Of a stretch of 64,000 nt of DNA, positions 7,300 to 16,060 are shown piece by piece. A program made the translations under genes and the position numbers. Origin of the DNA: Gammaproteobacteria bacterium 50_400_T64 (GTDB lineage Bacteria; Pseudomonadota; Gammaproteobacteria; Pseudomonadales; Porticoccaceae); the NCBI GenBank assembly GCA_002162755.1, contig MAAS01000013.1, forward strand, positions 62,001-126,000, written 5' to 3'. The notes under the pieces were generated by a model. That model did not search any database. It was not told where the DNA came from and saw nothing but the letters and a program-made list of their open reading frames with translations. Numbering within the stretch: the stretch's first letter is position 1; every line of letters begins with the position of its first letter.

Positions 7300-10020
7300 A
7301 TGAATAGCCCAATAAAAATAGATATTGAAACAGACTTCAGCCGCTTACATCTCGCCTCTTTGGATGAGTTAAGCCAGAGCGTTGGTAGCTCGAAGGAAGG
7401 CCTGACTAATAAAGAGGTGATTGAACGACAGGGAAAATACGGCCCCAATGAGTTACGGGTTAAACAAGATACGCCGGCCTATATACGTTTCCTGAAACAG
7501 TTTGCGAATTTCTTTGCGATTCTGTTAATGGTCGGCGGTGCTTTGGCGCTGGTGGCGGAACAATTGGATCCGGGCCAGGGCAACCTTTATATCGCTAGTG
7601 CCCTGTTCGGGGTGGTGTTACTGAATGCATTGTTTACTTTTATTCAGGAATACCAAAGCGAAAAAATCATGGATAGTTTTCGCGAGATGATGCCCTCAAC
7701 GGTGCGGGTACGTCGAGATCAGCTGGTGCATGAGGTAGAGGCCTCGGAATTAGTACCCGGTGATGTGATCCTGCTGGCGGAGGGCGACAAAATTCCCGCT
7801 GACGGACGTTTATTGCAGAGCAGTGAGCTGAAGGTAGACATGAGTAGCCTGACCGGCGAAAGCGAAGCGGTTTTGCTAGATTGCACGAGTCACCATAAAA
7901 ACCTGCTGGAAAGCCGCAACATGGTGTTCTCGGGTTCATTAGTACAGAGCGGTAATGGTGAAGTGCTGATTTGCTCGACGGGCATGGATACCCAAATCGG
8001 TAAAATTGTTCAGCTCACCAAAGAAGCCGATACCGTTGAAACACCGATCAGGAAAGAGCTGCAGCACTTTATAAAAATTATTGGCACCATCGCGATTAGC
8101 CTGGGCACTTTGTTTTTTCTGGTGAGTATTGGTATTGGTAAGGGTTCTATCGGTAGTTTGATTTTCGCCATTGGCATCATCGTCGCTAATGTGCCCGAGG
8201 GTTTGTTGCCCACCGTAACCCTCGCGCTCACCATGGCCAGCAAGCGCATGGCAAAGAAAAATGCCCTGATAAAAAATCTCGAAAGTGTCGAAACCCTGGG
8301 TAGTACCACGGTGATCTGCACCGACAAAACAGGCACCCTTACCCAAAACCGTATTTCAGTGCATCGCATTGTCACCCCTGATACCACCTATTCTTTTGGC
8401 CTGGGAAATGTACTTGCTGGGCGTGAGCTGAAGAATCTGCGGCGCATCATGGCATTGTGTAATAACGCACAACTGACGGGCAGTGGTTTTATCGGCGACC
8501 CGACAGAAGCAGCGTTGTTGGCTTGTGTTCGTGACATCGGTGAAATCGAAGACCTTTCGCCCTGCGAGCGAATCAATGAGCAGCCTTTTACCTCTGCAAC
8601 AAAGTACATGGTCTCTCTCAACCAAAGCCCGGATGGGGACTTTTCTGAGGCCTATTTAAAAGGAGCTCCCGAAGTCGTCTTTGGTTTTTGCGATAAAGTT
8701 TTGATGAATGGCGAGCTGGTCGAACGCAATGCGGAAACCGACAACTGGTTTAAAACCACACTTAATGAAATGGCCGGTAGTGGAGAGCGCTGCCTGGGTT
8801 TTGCCTATCAGCCTACGCAGGGAAAAGACTGCCCTGGTGACGGTTATATCTTTGTTGGCATTGCGGGCATGCTTGATCCGCCGCGACCTGAAGTACCCGA
8901 TGCTTTAGCCAAGTGTCATCGTGCCGGTATTCGCGTATTTATGCTCACTGGTGATTTTGGCTTAACCGCTAAAACCATTGCCGAGAAAATCGGCTTGATA
9001 ACCGATGGCGGCAGAGTTGTGCAGGGAGATGAATTATCGGCGATGGACGAGCAAACGCTATCGCGAGTACTGGATGAAAAAGAGCTGGTTTTTGCGCGAA
9101 TATCGCCGGAGCAAAAACTGCAAATTGTTAAAGCGCTGCAGAAAAAAGGTGAGGTTGTCACGGTTACTGGCGACGGCGTGAATGACGCCCCCGCACTAAA
9201 AAATGCAGATATGGGTGTTGCCATGGGTATTCAGGGCACGGATGTCGCCAAGGAAGCGAGCAACATGGTACTGATGGATGATAACTTTGCGACCATCGTC
9301 TCTGCCGTCGAAGAGGGGCGTACCATCTTTGAAAATATTAAAAAGTTTATTGCCTATATTCTTACCAGTAACATTCCGCAAATTTTACCTTTTATAGCCT
9401 TTGTACTGCTCGATGTTCCCCTGCCATTAACCGTGGTACTAATATTGGCGATTGATCTGGGCACCGATATATTACCCGCACTGGGCCTGGGTGCTGAAAA
9501 GCCAGAAACCGATGTGATGAAAAAACCACCGCGGGCGCGTTCCGAACGCTTGCTTACCGGCAACCTGTTATTTATGAGCTATGGCATTATTGGCATGATT
9601 CAGGCGGCAGCCGGTTTTTATGCTTATTTCACCGTGCTTTATAGCAATGGCTGGCAATGGGGGCAGCAGCTAACGGCTGATGATCCCGTTTACAGAACGG
9701 CAATAACTGCCTTTTTTGCCTCGATTATTATTTGCCAGATTGCCGATGTGCTGATTTGTCGAACCCGTCGGCAGAGTATTTTTACCGTGGGTATATTTGC
9801 AAATAAACTAGTGTGGATGGGCATCGCTACGGAATTAGTATTACTAGCGGCTATCAGCTATATCCCCGCCTTCAATACTTTTTTCGGCACAGCACCACTT
9901 GAGCTGTGGCACTTTGCGTTGAGTGTTCCTTTTGCACTGGCAATTATTATTGGTGACGAAATACGGCGTATCTTCGTGCGCCGAGAGAATGCTTTTGTGC
10001 TGCGTTGGTTGAGCTGGTGA
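7300..10020 (+). CDS. P2C-like (Na,K-ATPase-type) cation-transporting P-type ATPase
   Basis: A 906-residue P-type ATPase in the inner membrane with all core motifs: cation ATPase N-terminal domain (about 15-85), actuator TGES (185-188), phosphorylation loop DKTGT (342-346), nucleotide-binding KGAPE (454-458), MLTGD (548-552) and hinge GDGVNDAPAL (624-633). Helix M4 reads VANVPEGLLPTVT (295-307) and M6 reads IDLGTDILPALGL, patterns typical of Na,K-/H,K-ATPase alpha subunits rather than SERCA. In M5 the sequence is TSNIPQILPF, so the cation-site glutamate found in animal pumps (NIPE) is glutamine 694. No beta subunit is visible nearby. The likely substrate is Na+ or another monovalent cation, but that is inference; earlier annotation as a Ca2+/Mg2+ ATPase would also be plausible. 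Confidence 0.93.
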   Translation: MNSPIKIDIETDFSRLHLASLDELSQSVGSSKEGLTNKEVIERQGKYGPNELRVKQDTPAYIRFLKQFANFFAILLMVGGALALVAEQLDPGQGNLYIASALFGVVLLNALFTFIQEYQSEKIMDSFREMMPSTVRVRRDQLVHEVEASELVPGDVILLAEGDKIPADGRLLQSSELKVDMSSLTGESEAVLLDCTSHHKNLLESRNMVFSGSLVQSGNGEVLICSTGMDTQIGKIVQLTKEADTVETPIRKELQHFIKIIGTIAISLGTLFFLVSIGIGKGSIGSLIFAIGIIVANVPEGLLPTVTLALTMASKRMAKKNALIKNLESVETLGSTTVICTDKTGTLTQNRISVHRIVTPDTTYSFGLGNVLAGRELKNLRRIMALCNNAQLTGSGFIGDPTEAALLACVRDIGEIEDLSPCERINEQPFTSATKYMVSLNQSPDGDFSEAYLKGAPEVVFGFCDKVLMNGELVERNAETDNWFKTTLNEMAGSGERCLGFAYQPTQGKDCPGDGYIFVGIAGMLDPPRPEVPDALAKCHRAGIRVFMLTGDFGLTAKTIAEKIGLITDGGRVVQGDELSAMDEQTLSRVLDEKELVFARISPEQKLQIVKALQKKGEVVTVTGDGVNDAPALKNADMGVAMGIQGTDVAKEASNMVLMDDNFATIVSAVEEGRTIFENIKKFIAYILTSNIPQILPFIAFVLLDVPLPLTVVLILAIDLGTDILPALGLGAEKPETDVMKKPPRARSERLLTGNLLFMSYGIIGMIQAAAGFYAYFTVLYSNGWQWGQQLTADDPVYRTAITAFFASIIICQIADVLICRTRRQSIFTVGIFANKLVWMGIATELVLLAAISYIPAFNTFFGTAPLELWHFALSVPFALAIIIGDEIRRIFVRRENAFVLRWLSW

Positions 10021-10163
10021 TATAGATTTCATGGCATGTTGCAAGCAAACTATTCACTCAGTGTGCTGTGATAAAGCGCAGGCGTATAAATTCCTGTATA
10101 AAAAATATTGCCTGGGTTCAGGGTTTATTGTTTTGCCGTGTATCTGGCTCGGCTTAGCGAATT

Positions 10164-10796
10164 TCAACAGCCTGCCAGGCGATCAATGGTGCTGAGAAAC
10201 ACCGCCGTCGCCTGGCCGCCACTGAGAACAAACTGGCCTTCAATGCTGAACGAAGGCACGCTGTTAATACCCTGCTGACGGGAGAAATTGATCTGTTTTT
10301 TCACATCAGTAACGCCATCATCACTGTTTAAATAATCACTGACTTTGTCCTTATCCAGACCAATGTCAGCGGCGATGGTGCTTAGTACCTCGGTGTCGCC
10401 AATATCCCGACTGTCGCAGAAATAGGCCTGAAAGAGGGATTCGCTGAGTGTGTTTTGTAAGGCCGATCCACCCTTGCGAAAAGCAACATCAAGTAGGCGG
10501 TGAGCTTTAAGGGTATTAGCACCGCGTTCAATACCTTCCAGGTTAAGGCGGATGCCGGATGCTTCGCCGGCCTGGGTGATCTGCGCAAACATCATTTGAA
10601 AACGTGCCTTGCCGTATTTTTTCTCGATACTTTCAATATAGTTATAGCCCTCGAGGGGTGCTTCGGGGTGAAGTTGGTAGGGAAACCATTGCAGCTCAAA
10701 GTCGATGTCAGGGCGTTGGGCCATGGCTGCTTCTAGGTTCTTTTTACCGATGTAACACCAGGGACAAACCACATCGGAAATAATATCAATTTTCAT
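10164..10796 (-). CDS. DsbA-family oxidoreductase, FrnE type
   Basis: A 210-residue thioredoxin-fold protein without a signal peptide, so cytoplasmic. The redox motif CPWC is at residues 11-14 in DVVCPWCYIGKK, a helical insert follows, and the cis-proline loop reads GINSVPSFSIEGQFVLSGGQ near the C-terminus. This arrangement is typical of FrnE/2-hydroxychromene-2-carboxylate isomerase-like DsbA proteins, which act as cytoplasmic disulfide oxidoreductases linked to oxidative stress. It is transcribed away from the MOSC gene, with 114 bases between the two starts. Substrates cannot be inferred. Confidence 0.92.
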   Translation of the reverse strand: MKIDIISDVVCPWCYIGKKNLEAAMAQRPDIDFELQWFPYQLHPEAPLEGYNYIESIEKKYGKARFQMMFAQITQAGEASGIRLNLEGIERGANTLKAHRLLDVAFRKGGSALQNTLSESLFQAYFCDSRDIGDTEVLSTIAADIGLDKDKVSDYLNSDDGVTDVKKQINFSRQQGINSVPSFSIEGQFVLSGGQATAVFLSTIDRLAGC

Positions 10797-10910
10797 AGTA
10801 CTAGCCTGTGAATGGATAATTTGTATTTTGAGTGACTTTAGAGGATGACACAGTCCTGTTGGTTTTGTTAAATGTAAGTCTAAAAAACAAATAGAAAGGC
10901 AGGTATTCCT

Positions 10911-11357
10911 ATGGCTACTTTAAGAGGCATTGCTTATCGACTGAAGTCGAAGGGCGAAATGCATATCACCGAGTTAAGTAGTGTCACACCAAAAAGTGGT
11001 ATCGAAAACGATTACCGGGGCCACCCCCACAATCGACAGGTTACCGTATTAAGCGTTGAAGATTGGCAGCGCGCCTGCGATGAGCTGAAGCTTGATTTAC
11101 ATTGGACGACGCGACGTGCAAATTTGCTGGTTGAAGGCATCAGCTTTAACCCGGCCTCCGTTGGTGATGTGATTAAAATAGGTAACTTGCACCTGCAAAT
11201 TACACGTGAGACAGACCCCTGTCAGCGTATGGAAGATGTTCAGTCGGGTTTGATGAAAGCTCTCGCCCCGGACTGGCGTGGCGGTGCCTGTTGCCGGGTG
11301 ATTAGCGGTGGTGATATTGCCGTAGGTGATTGTGTTGAAGTGATGCCGCAGGATTAA
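10911..11357 (+). CDS. MOSC domain protein
   Basis: A 148-residue stand-alone MOSC domain, related to the C-terminal domain of molybdenum cofactor sulfurase and to YiiM/YuaD-type proteins. Visible family features are the early GIENDYRGHP loop, the core VLSVEDW strand, and the conserved cysteine in TDPCQRMEDVQSG (around residue 103). MOSC proteins move sulfur or handle Moco-linked sulfur chemistry; small ones like this often act in detoxification of N-hydroxylated compounds, though no partner is seen here. It lies four bases upstream of ogt and the two are surely one transcript. Confidence 0.9.
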   Translation: MATLRGIAYRLKSKGEMHITELSSVTPKSGIENDYRGHPHNRQVTVLSVEDWQRACDELKLDLHWTTRRANLLVEGISFNPASVGDVIKIGNLHLQITRETDPCQRMEDVQSGLMKALAPDWRGGACCRVISGGDIAVGDCVEVMPQD

Positions 11358-11361
11358 TGTA

Positions 11362-11883
11362 ATGTCTATTAAAGTGCAAAAAGAAAGGCCAGAAATTTCG
11401 TTGGCGTATCTAGACAGCCCCATTGGTCGCTTGGCTATTTTGGCGGATAGCGATGGAATCAGCGCAATTTTCTTTCCAAACAATTCAGAATTTCTGTCGT
11501 TAGTCGAAGCGCCGGCAAGCGCAAAAGGCGAGGAATGGTTGGGGCTGGCTATTGAGCAACTGAGTGCCTATTTCGATGGCCGACTAAAAGTGTTTGATTT
11601 GCCCTTGAGTATTAATGGCAGCGATTTCCAAAAAAATGCCTGGGCGCAGCTACAAAAAATAGCCTATGGATCGACGGCCAGTTATGGCGAAATTGCCTCG
11701 GCAATGGGCAAACCTAAAGCGGCGCGAGCAGTGGGCATGGCGAATAATAAAAACCGAATTCCTATTATTATCCCTTGCCACCGTATTATTGGCAGCAATG
11801 GATCATTAACCGGTTTTGCGGGAGGCTTAGATACCAAGCGCTGGCTGCTGAAACACGAAGGCATTTTTTTTAAAGAAGGATAA
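11362..11883 (+). CDS. ogt: Methylated-DNA--protein-cysteine methyltransferase
   Basis: A 173-residue suicide repair protein that transfers alkyl groups from O6-alkylguanine or O4-alkylthymine to its own cysteine. The active-site motif IPCHRIIG places the acceptor at cysteine 139, preceded by the helix-turn-helix region (YGEIASAMGKPKAARAVG, with the arginine finger in KAARAVG) and the asparagine hinge NKNRIPIIIPCH. The N-terminal ribonuclease-like domain (residues about 14-80) is present, and there is no Ada regulatory domain, so Ogt/AGT is the right class. It starts four bases after the MOSC gene. Confidence 0.94.
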   Translation: MSIKVQKERPEISLAYLDSPIGRLAILADSDGISAIFFPNNSEFLSLVEAPASAKGEEWLGLAIEQLSAYFDGRLKVFDLPLSINGSDFQKNAWAQLQKIAYGSTASYGEIASAMGKPKAARAVGMANNKNRIPIIIPCHRIIGSNGSLTGFAGGLDTKRWLLKHEGIFFKEG

Positions 11884-11889
11884 GGCTTG

Positions 11890-11928
11890 AACTCACTGCT
11901 TTGTAGTGGGCCTACAAAGCAGTGAGTT
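11890..11928. terminator. Perfect 16-bp hairpin between convergent ogt and phoH
   Basis: Arms 11890-11905 and 11913-11928 are exact inverse complements (AACTCACTGCTTTGTA), with a seven-base loop GTGGGCC. It sits between two converging genes, the usual place for a bidirectional terminator. Neither side has a good T tract, so intrinsic termination is not certain; it may instead protect 3' ends. Confidence 0.6.
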
Positions 11929-11940
11929 TGCGTTGAAGAA

Positions 11941-12756
11941 TTAGTTAGCGCCAAATTCTCGGGGTTCATAGCGGTCAATAATCGACTTCACTAAACCACT
12001 GCGCACAATATCGTCATAGTCAAAGTGATGAATGTACACGCTGGGTAATCCTTTGAGTTTATCGGCAGCATCACTCAGGCCGTTGGCACCGCGAATATCA
12101 CTCTGGCGAATGTCACCATTAATGACCACTTTGCAGTCTTCTCCAATGCGGGTCAAAAACATTTTCATTTGCGCAGGTGTGGTGTTTTGCGCTTCATCGA
12201 GAATCACAAAAGTACTTTCATTAAAGGTTTTTCCGCGCATAAAGGCTAGCGGTGCGGCAACAATACGCCCGTGGCGAATGCAGTAGTTGACTGTGCCCGC
12301 ACCGAGTCTCTCATTTAATATATCGCGAAAGGCATCGATATAAACCGCAAATTTTTCATCCACAGAGCCGGGCAAAAAGCCCAGTTGCTCACCGGCTTCA
12401 ACCGCAGGCCGAGTGAGAATAATACGTTCGGTTTTTCCGGACTCCAGCGCTTCGGCAGCAAGTGCTGCGGCGCAATAGCTTTTACCGGTGCCCGCAGGGC
12501 CAAGGCCTAATGTCAGGCAGTGTTGGCGAATAGCGTTTATATAGTGTTCTTGTGCGAGCGTTTTGGCTTGTAGGTTTTGTTTTGCGCGGAGAGTCGTACA
12601 GGCTTGATGGAGGCGTTGGTTATGGGGGTTAATTTCGACAACGGTGTCGTCGTTATGTTTTCCCCTTTTTCGTGAGCTTGTTGGCTCAGAATAATTATTG
12701 TCGAGATTATTGAATTTTCGTTTTTGTTTTCGCTTTGCATTAGTACGTCTGGGCAT
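11941..12756 (-). CDS. PhoH-family ATPase
   Basis: A 271-residue PhoH-type P-loop ATPase. Walker A is LGPAGTGKSYCAAALA, the acidic Walker B is FVILDEAQNTTP, and the family motifs RPAVEAGEQLGFLPG and DIRQSDI are intact. About 60 residues precede the PhoH domain and are very basic and polar (RRTNAKRKQKRKFNN ... KRGKHND), a possible RNA-binding tail (inference). Cytoplasmic PhoH proteins hydrolyse ATP and are implicated in RNA metabolism. It is not the ybeZ paralogue of the ybeY-lnt cluster, because none of those genes is adjacent. Confidence 0.92.
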   Translation of the reverse strand: MPRRTNAKRKQKRKFNNLDNNYSEPTSSRKRGKHNDDTVVEINPHNQRLHQACTTLRAKQNLQAKTLAQEHYINAIRQHCLTLGLGPAGTGKSYCAAALAAEALESGKTERIILTRPAVEAGEQLGFLPGSVDEKFAVYIDAFRDILNERLGAGTVNYCIRHGRIVAAPLAFMRGKTFNESTFVILDEAQNTTPAQMKMFLTRIGEDCKVVINGDIRQSDIRGANGLSDAADKLKGLPSVYIHHFDYDDIVRSGLVKSIIDRYEPREFGAN

Positions 12757-13199
12757 GAGGCGTGTCCTCTGTATTCAAAGTGATTTACGAGTGATCAGTG
12801 CGACGCAAAGTTTTGTGAAATAAAAGGCGATTTTAAGTTATTGGCTTCCCTCGGTTGATGGCAGTGAAATGCTTGTGGGTCGATAGTGCTAGCAGTAAAT
12901 TACCAGACCCCCGTGCATTTTTTATGACAGCATTTTATCCGGTTTCAGACACGAAATTGAAATTGGTGAAATTAATGCCCGCTAATAATGATTAATGAAA
13001 ATTTCTTAGATCGCGAAAGTGGCGCGCTTAATCTTTGGATGTGAGGTCTGCGTCAAGCTAGGGGGAATAAATATGGGGTTTTGTGATGCTCTTCAAGCCT
13101 AAGGCCCGCCTGGCTTGAAGAGGGCCGCAAGCTTATTTACTGTGCGCGGGCATAACGAATGCGTTTTTAAGTTAATTTTTTATATCTCGGAGAATATTT
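12757..13199. other. Intergenic region between phoH and the pilin gene
   Basis: About 440 bases with no substantial gene. The left part should carry the leftward phoH promoter. The right part holds a nine-codon ATG frame (13073-13102) with AGGGGGAA five to six bases upstream, overlapping a hairpin (13089-13122); these are listed separately. Confidence 0.6.
13089..13122 (+). promoter_or_regulatory. Hairpin in the pilin gene leader, overlapping a nine-codon frame
   Basis: CTCTTCAAGCC (13089-13099) pairs exactly with GGCTTGAAGAG (13112-13122) across a 12-base loop. The TAA of a short frame (ATG 13073, well placed after AGGGGGAA) falls at 13100-13102, at the top of the stem. There is no T tract after the stem, so this is not an obvious terminator. 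It may be a translated leader structure or chance. Confidence 0.35.
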
Positions 13200-13817
13200 A
13201 TGACGGATCAGTTTTCTACCGTATCTGGCAAGCGACAGGCGGGTTTTACCCTGGTTGAAATTGCGATTGTGTTGGTCATTATCGGCCTGATTCTCGGTGG
13301 TGTTCTCAAGGGACAGTCATTAATCGAGAATGCGGAATACAAAAATTTTGTTAAACAAGTTGATAGTTATCGAGCCGCTTACTTTACCTTTCGAGATACC
13401 TATCGAGGTCTACCCGGTGATCTTGCTAATGTCTCAGCCCTGGACTCTGCAGCTGTAGCCGGTAATGGTGATGGCAACATTTCGGGTGGTTACTGTGATG
13501 CTGCTGAAGAATCCTGTAACGTTTGGTCTCACCTTCGCTATGCTGGCTTGATTGCCGGTGATCCGAGTGATACCAGCACGGGGTCACCACCCAGCCACAC
13601 CTATGGTGGCCTTGTGAGTTCAATATCTACGGGCTCCTGGGCGAACGGTGTAACCGAAACAAAATTACTAACTAGAAGCATTCCCGGTGATGTGGCTCAG
13701 CGCTATGACAATGAATTTGACGATGGGGATGCAACTACGGGTAGCATTGCACGTTACCAGGGTAGTGGCACCAGCTATGACCCTGATGCCTTGCTTGCTG
13801 TTTTTATTACACTTTAA
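13200..13817 (+). CDS. Orphan type IV pilin-like protein (prepilin N-methylation motif)
   Basis: A 205-residue protein with a class III prepilin signal: a short hydrophilic leader (about 14 residues) ending in glycine, then FTLVEIAIVLVIIGLILGG. Glutamate +5 after cleavage is present, as PilD-type peptidases and assembly require. The mature part has two cysteines (GGYCDAAEESCN) that could form a disulfide, and a region rich in Gly, Asp and Ser. No other pilus or type II secretion gene is near, so it must use machinery encoded elsewhere. GGAG lies about nine bases before the ATG. Could be a minor pilin or pseudopilin. Confidence 0.88.
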   Translation: MTDQFSTVSGKRQAGFTLVEIAIVLVIIGLILGGVLKGQSLIENAEYKNFVKQVDSYRAAYFTFRDTYRGLPGDLANVSALDSAAVAGNGDGNISGGYCDAAEESCNVWSHLRYAGLIAGDPSDTSTGSPPSHTYGGLVSSISTGSWANGVTETKLLTRSIPGDVAQRYDNEFDDGDATTGSIARYQGSGTSYDPDALLAVFITL

Positions 13818-13823
13818 TTTTCT

Positions 13824-13845
13824 CTGGCCCCCGTTGTGGGGCCAG
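13824..13845. terminator. Hairpin between convergent pilin and ubiD genes
   Basis: CTGGCCCC (13824-13831) and GGGGCCAG (13838-13845) form a perfect eight-pair GC-rich stem around a six-base loop, seven bases after the pilin stop codon. The following T content is weak (CTACTCCCCTTT), so termination efficiency is uncertain. Confidence 0.5.
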
Positions 13846-13878
13846 CTACTCCCCTTTCGCAGACAGCCTTAATTCCGC

Positions 13879-15342
13879 TTATATATCCAGCCCCGCCAAA
13901 ATATCATCTACCCGGCTCTTCACTTCATCTGTCATGGTAATGGGCTTGCCCCACTCCCGCTGTGTTTCGGCGGGCCATTTATTAGTCGCATCAAAGCCGA
14001 TTTTGGAACCCAGGCCAGACACCGGTGAGGCGAAGTCGAGATAGTCGATGGGGGTGTTTTCTATCATCACCGTATCCCGCGCCGGATCCATACGCGTGGT
14101 CATCGCCCAAATCACATCTTGCCAGTTGCGCGCATCGACATCCTCGTCGGTGACGACAATAAATTTGGTGTACATAAATTGTCGCAAGAAAGACCATACG
14201 CCCATCATTACTCGCTTGGCGTGGCCGGGGTATTGTTTCTTCATGGTGACTACGGCAAAGCGATAGGAGCAGCCCTCGGGCGGCAGATAGAAATCGACAA
14301 TTTCGGGGAACTGCTTTTGCAGCAGGGGCACGAACACTTCGTTGAGGGCAACGCCAAGAATCGCGGGCTCATCGGGCGGGCGGCCCGTGTAGGTGCTGTG
14401 GTAAATGGGGTCTTTGCGGTGAGTGATGCGGTCAATGGTCATTACCGGGAAGCGTTCGACTTCATTGTAATAGCCGGTGTGGTCGCCAAAGGGGCCTTCG
14501 TCGGCCTCATCGTCGGGGGCGATATGGCCCTCAAGAATAAACTCGGCGGTGGCGGGGACTTGTAGGTCGTTACCTAAACATTGGGTGACGACGGTTTTCT
14601 CACCACGCAACAGTCCGGCAAAAGCATATTCTGATAGTGAGTCGGGTACGGGAGTCACCGCGCCGAGTATGGTCGCGGGGTCTGCACCTAATGCCACGGC
14701 GATAGGGAATGATTCCCCGGGATGGGCAGCTTGCCAGTCACGAAAGTCCAACGCCCCACCCCTTTGAGCCAGCCAGCGCATAATCACGCGATTTTTGCCG
14801 ATCACCTGCATGCGATAAATACCGAGGTTTTGCCGCTCTTTCTCTGGCCCGCGAGTGACAACCAGTGGCCAGGTAATTAGCGGGCCAGCGTCTTCCGGCC
14901 AGCAGGTTTGAATCGGCAGTTGGCTTAAATCGACAGCATCGCCTTCGAGTACAATCTGCTGGCAGGGTGCTTTTTTGGTCACTTTGACGGGCATGTTGAG
15001 TACGGGCTTGAAGGATTCGCGCTTGTCCCACAGGTCTTTAATGCTTTTGGGTGGCTCGGGCTCCTTTAAAAAGGCGAGTAACTCGCCTACTTCGCGTAAG
15101 GCTTCAACCTTCTCCTGCCCCATGCCCAGAGCAACACGTTCGGGCGTGCCAAATAAATTCGCGAGTACGGGAATGTCATAACCCTTGGGGTTTTCAAACA
15201 GCAGCGCGGGGCCGCCGGCCTTTAATACTCGATCACAAATTTCTGTCATCTCAAGGTTGGGGTCAACTTCAACGCTGATGCGCTTCAGTTCACCGCGCTT
15301 TTCGAGAAAGGCAATAAAGTCGCGCAGGTCGGTATATTTCAT
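13879..15342 (-). CDS. ubiD: 4-hydroxy-3-polyprenylbenzoate decarboxylase UbiD
   Basis: A 487-residue prenylated-FMN-dependent decarboxylase of ubiquinone synthesis. The N-terminus [22 protein letters not shown] is typical, and the family core is complete: [17 protein letters not shown], the acidic [12 protein letters not shown] active-site region, [14 protein letters not shown] and the C-terminal [13 protein letters not shown]. It needs prFMN made by UbiX, which is not in this window. It is encoded alone, converging with the pilin gene and divergent from the Nudix gene. Coq7, another ubiquinone enzyme, lies about 36 kb away. Confidence 0.97.
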   Translation of the reverse strand: MKYTDLRDFIAFLEKRGELKRISVEVDPNLEMTEICDRVLKAGGPALLFENPKGYDIPVLANLFGTPERVALGMGQEKVEALREVGELLAFLKEPEPPKSIKDLWDKRESFKPVLNMPVKVTKKAPCQQIVLEGDAVDLSQLPIQTCWPEDAGPLITWPLVVTRGPEKERQNLGIYRMQVIGKNRVIMRWLAQRGGALDFRDWQAAHPGESFPIAVALGADPATILGAVTPVPDSLSEYAFAGLLRGEKTVVTQCLGNDLQVPATAEFILEGHIAPDDEADEGPFGDHTGYYNEVERFPVMTIDRITHRKDPIYHSTYTGRPPDEPAILGVALNEVFVPLLQKQFPEIVDFYLPPEGCSYRFAVVTMKKQYPGHAKRVMMGVWSFLRQFMYTKFIVVTDEDVDARNWQDVIWAMTTRMDPARDTVMIENTPIDYLDFASPVSGLGSKIGFDATNKWPAETQREWGKPITMTDEVKSRVDDILAGLDI

Positions 15343-15436
15343 TAGGGGTTTTCCTTACAGGCTCTGGTCGCGACTTCTATTATCGAATGGGGTAGGCTAT
15401 GGGCTAAATAATAACAAATTGCAGAAGCGCATCACC

Positions 15437-16033
15437 ATGCAGCCGCAACAAGTTTTTCGAGCCTATGAGTCGACAATAAGCATTGAGGAAGATGTTCAGC
15501 GCACGCGTTTCTGTCGTCAGTGTGGCGAGCCTTGTGTCAGCGAAGTTGTAGAGGGTGGTATTCGTTCGACTTGTACGGCCTGCCTGGCGGTGCAGTACAA
15601 AAACCCCCAGCCTGCCGTTGCCGTGTTAATTGTTGATGGCGGCCGCTTTGTGCTGGGCAAGCGCCTATCAAAAAGCCTGGGTCACGGGCAATGGTGTTTG
15701 CCCTGTGGCTATGTCGAGTTTTATGAAGATTATCTCAGCGCCGCCGTGCGCGAGGTAAAAGAAGAAACCACGCTGGATATTCGTGTGCAGTCGATTATCA
15801 GTGTCGTCACCAATTATCTATCGCCGAATATTCACTCGTTGGTGACGGTATTACTGGCCGAAGTCATCGGCGGTGAGCTGCAGGCAGCCGATGGCATGGA
15901 AGAGGTGGCCTGGTTCCCCTACACCGGGGACTTTCCCGAAATGGCTTTTGAGGCTGATACGCATATCATTAGCCGTTATTTTGAAACCGATCTGCCGGGT
16001 GCCCCGGTTGACGCAGCTTTCGCCAGTTCATAA
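15437..16033 (+). CDS. Nudix hydrolase with N-terminal zinc ribbon
   Basis: A 198-residue protein with four cysteines in FCRQCGEP ... TCTACLAVQYKNPQP forming a zinc ribbon (about residues 26-50), then a Nudix domain. The Nudix box starts at GYVEFYED and continues to REVKEETTL: the catalytic REVxEE core is intact, but the consensus final glycine (EExG) is threonine. Such zinc-ribbon Nudix enzymes often act on NADH, FAD or ADP-ribose-like substrates; the exact substrate is unknown. An upstream open frame reaches back to 15185, overlapping ubiD, but MQPQQVF at 15437 is the sensible start. It is followed 27 bases later by the aldo/keto reductase. Confidence 0.88.
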   Translation: MQPQQVFRAYESTISIEEDVQRTRFCRQCGEPCVSEVVEGGIRSTCTACLAVQYKNPQPAVAVLIVDGGRFVLGKRLSKSLGHGQWCLPCGYVEFYEDYLSAAVREVKEETTLDIRVQSIISVVTNYLSPNIHSLVTVLLAEVIGGELQAADGMEEVAWFPYTGDFPEMAFEADTHIISRYFETDLPGAPVDAAFASS

Positions 16034-16060
16034 AGATCTAATAAAAAGGAATAACAAATC

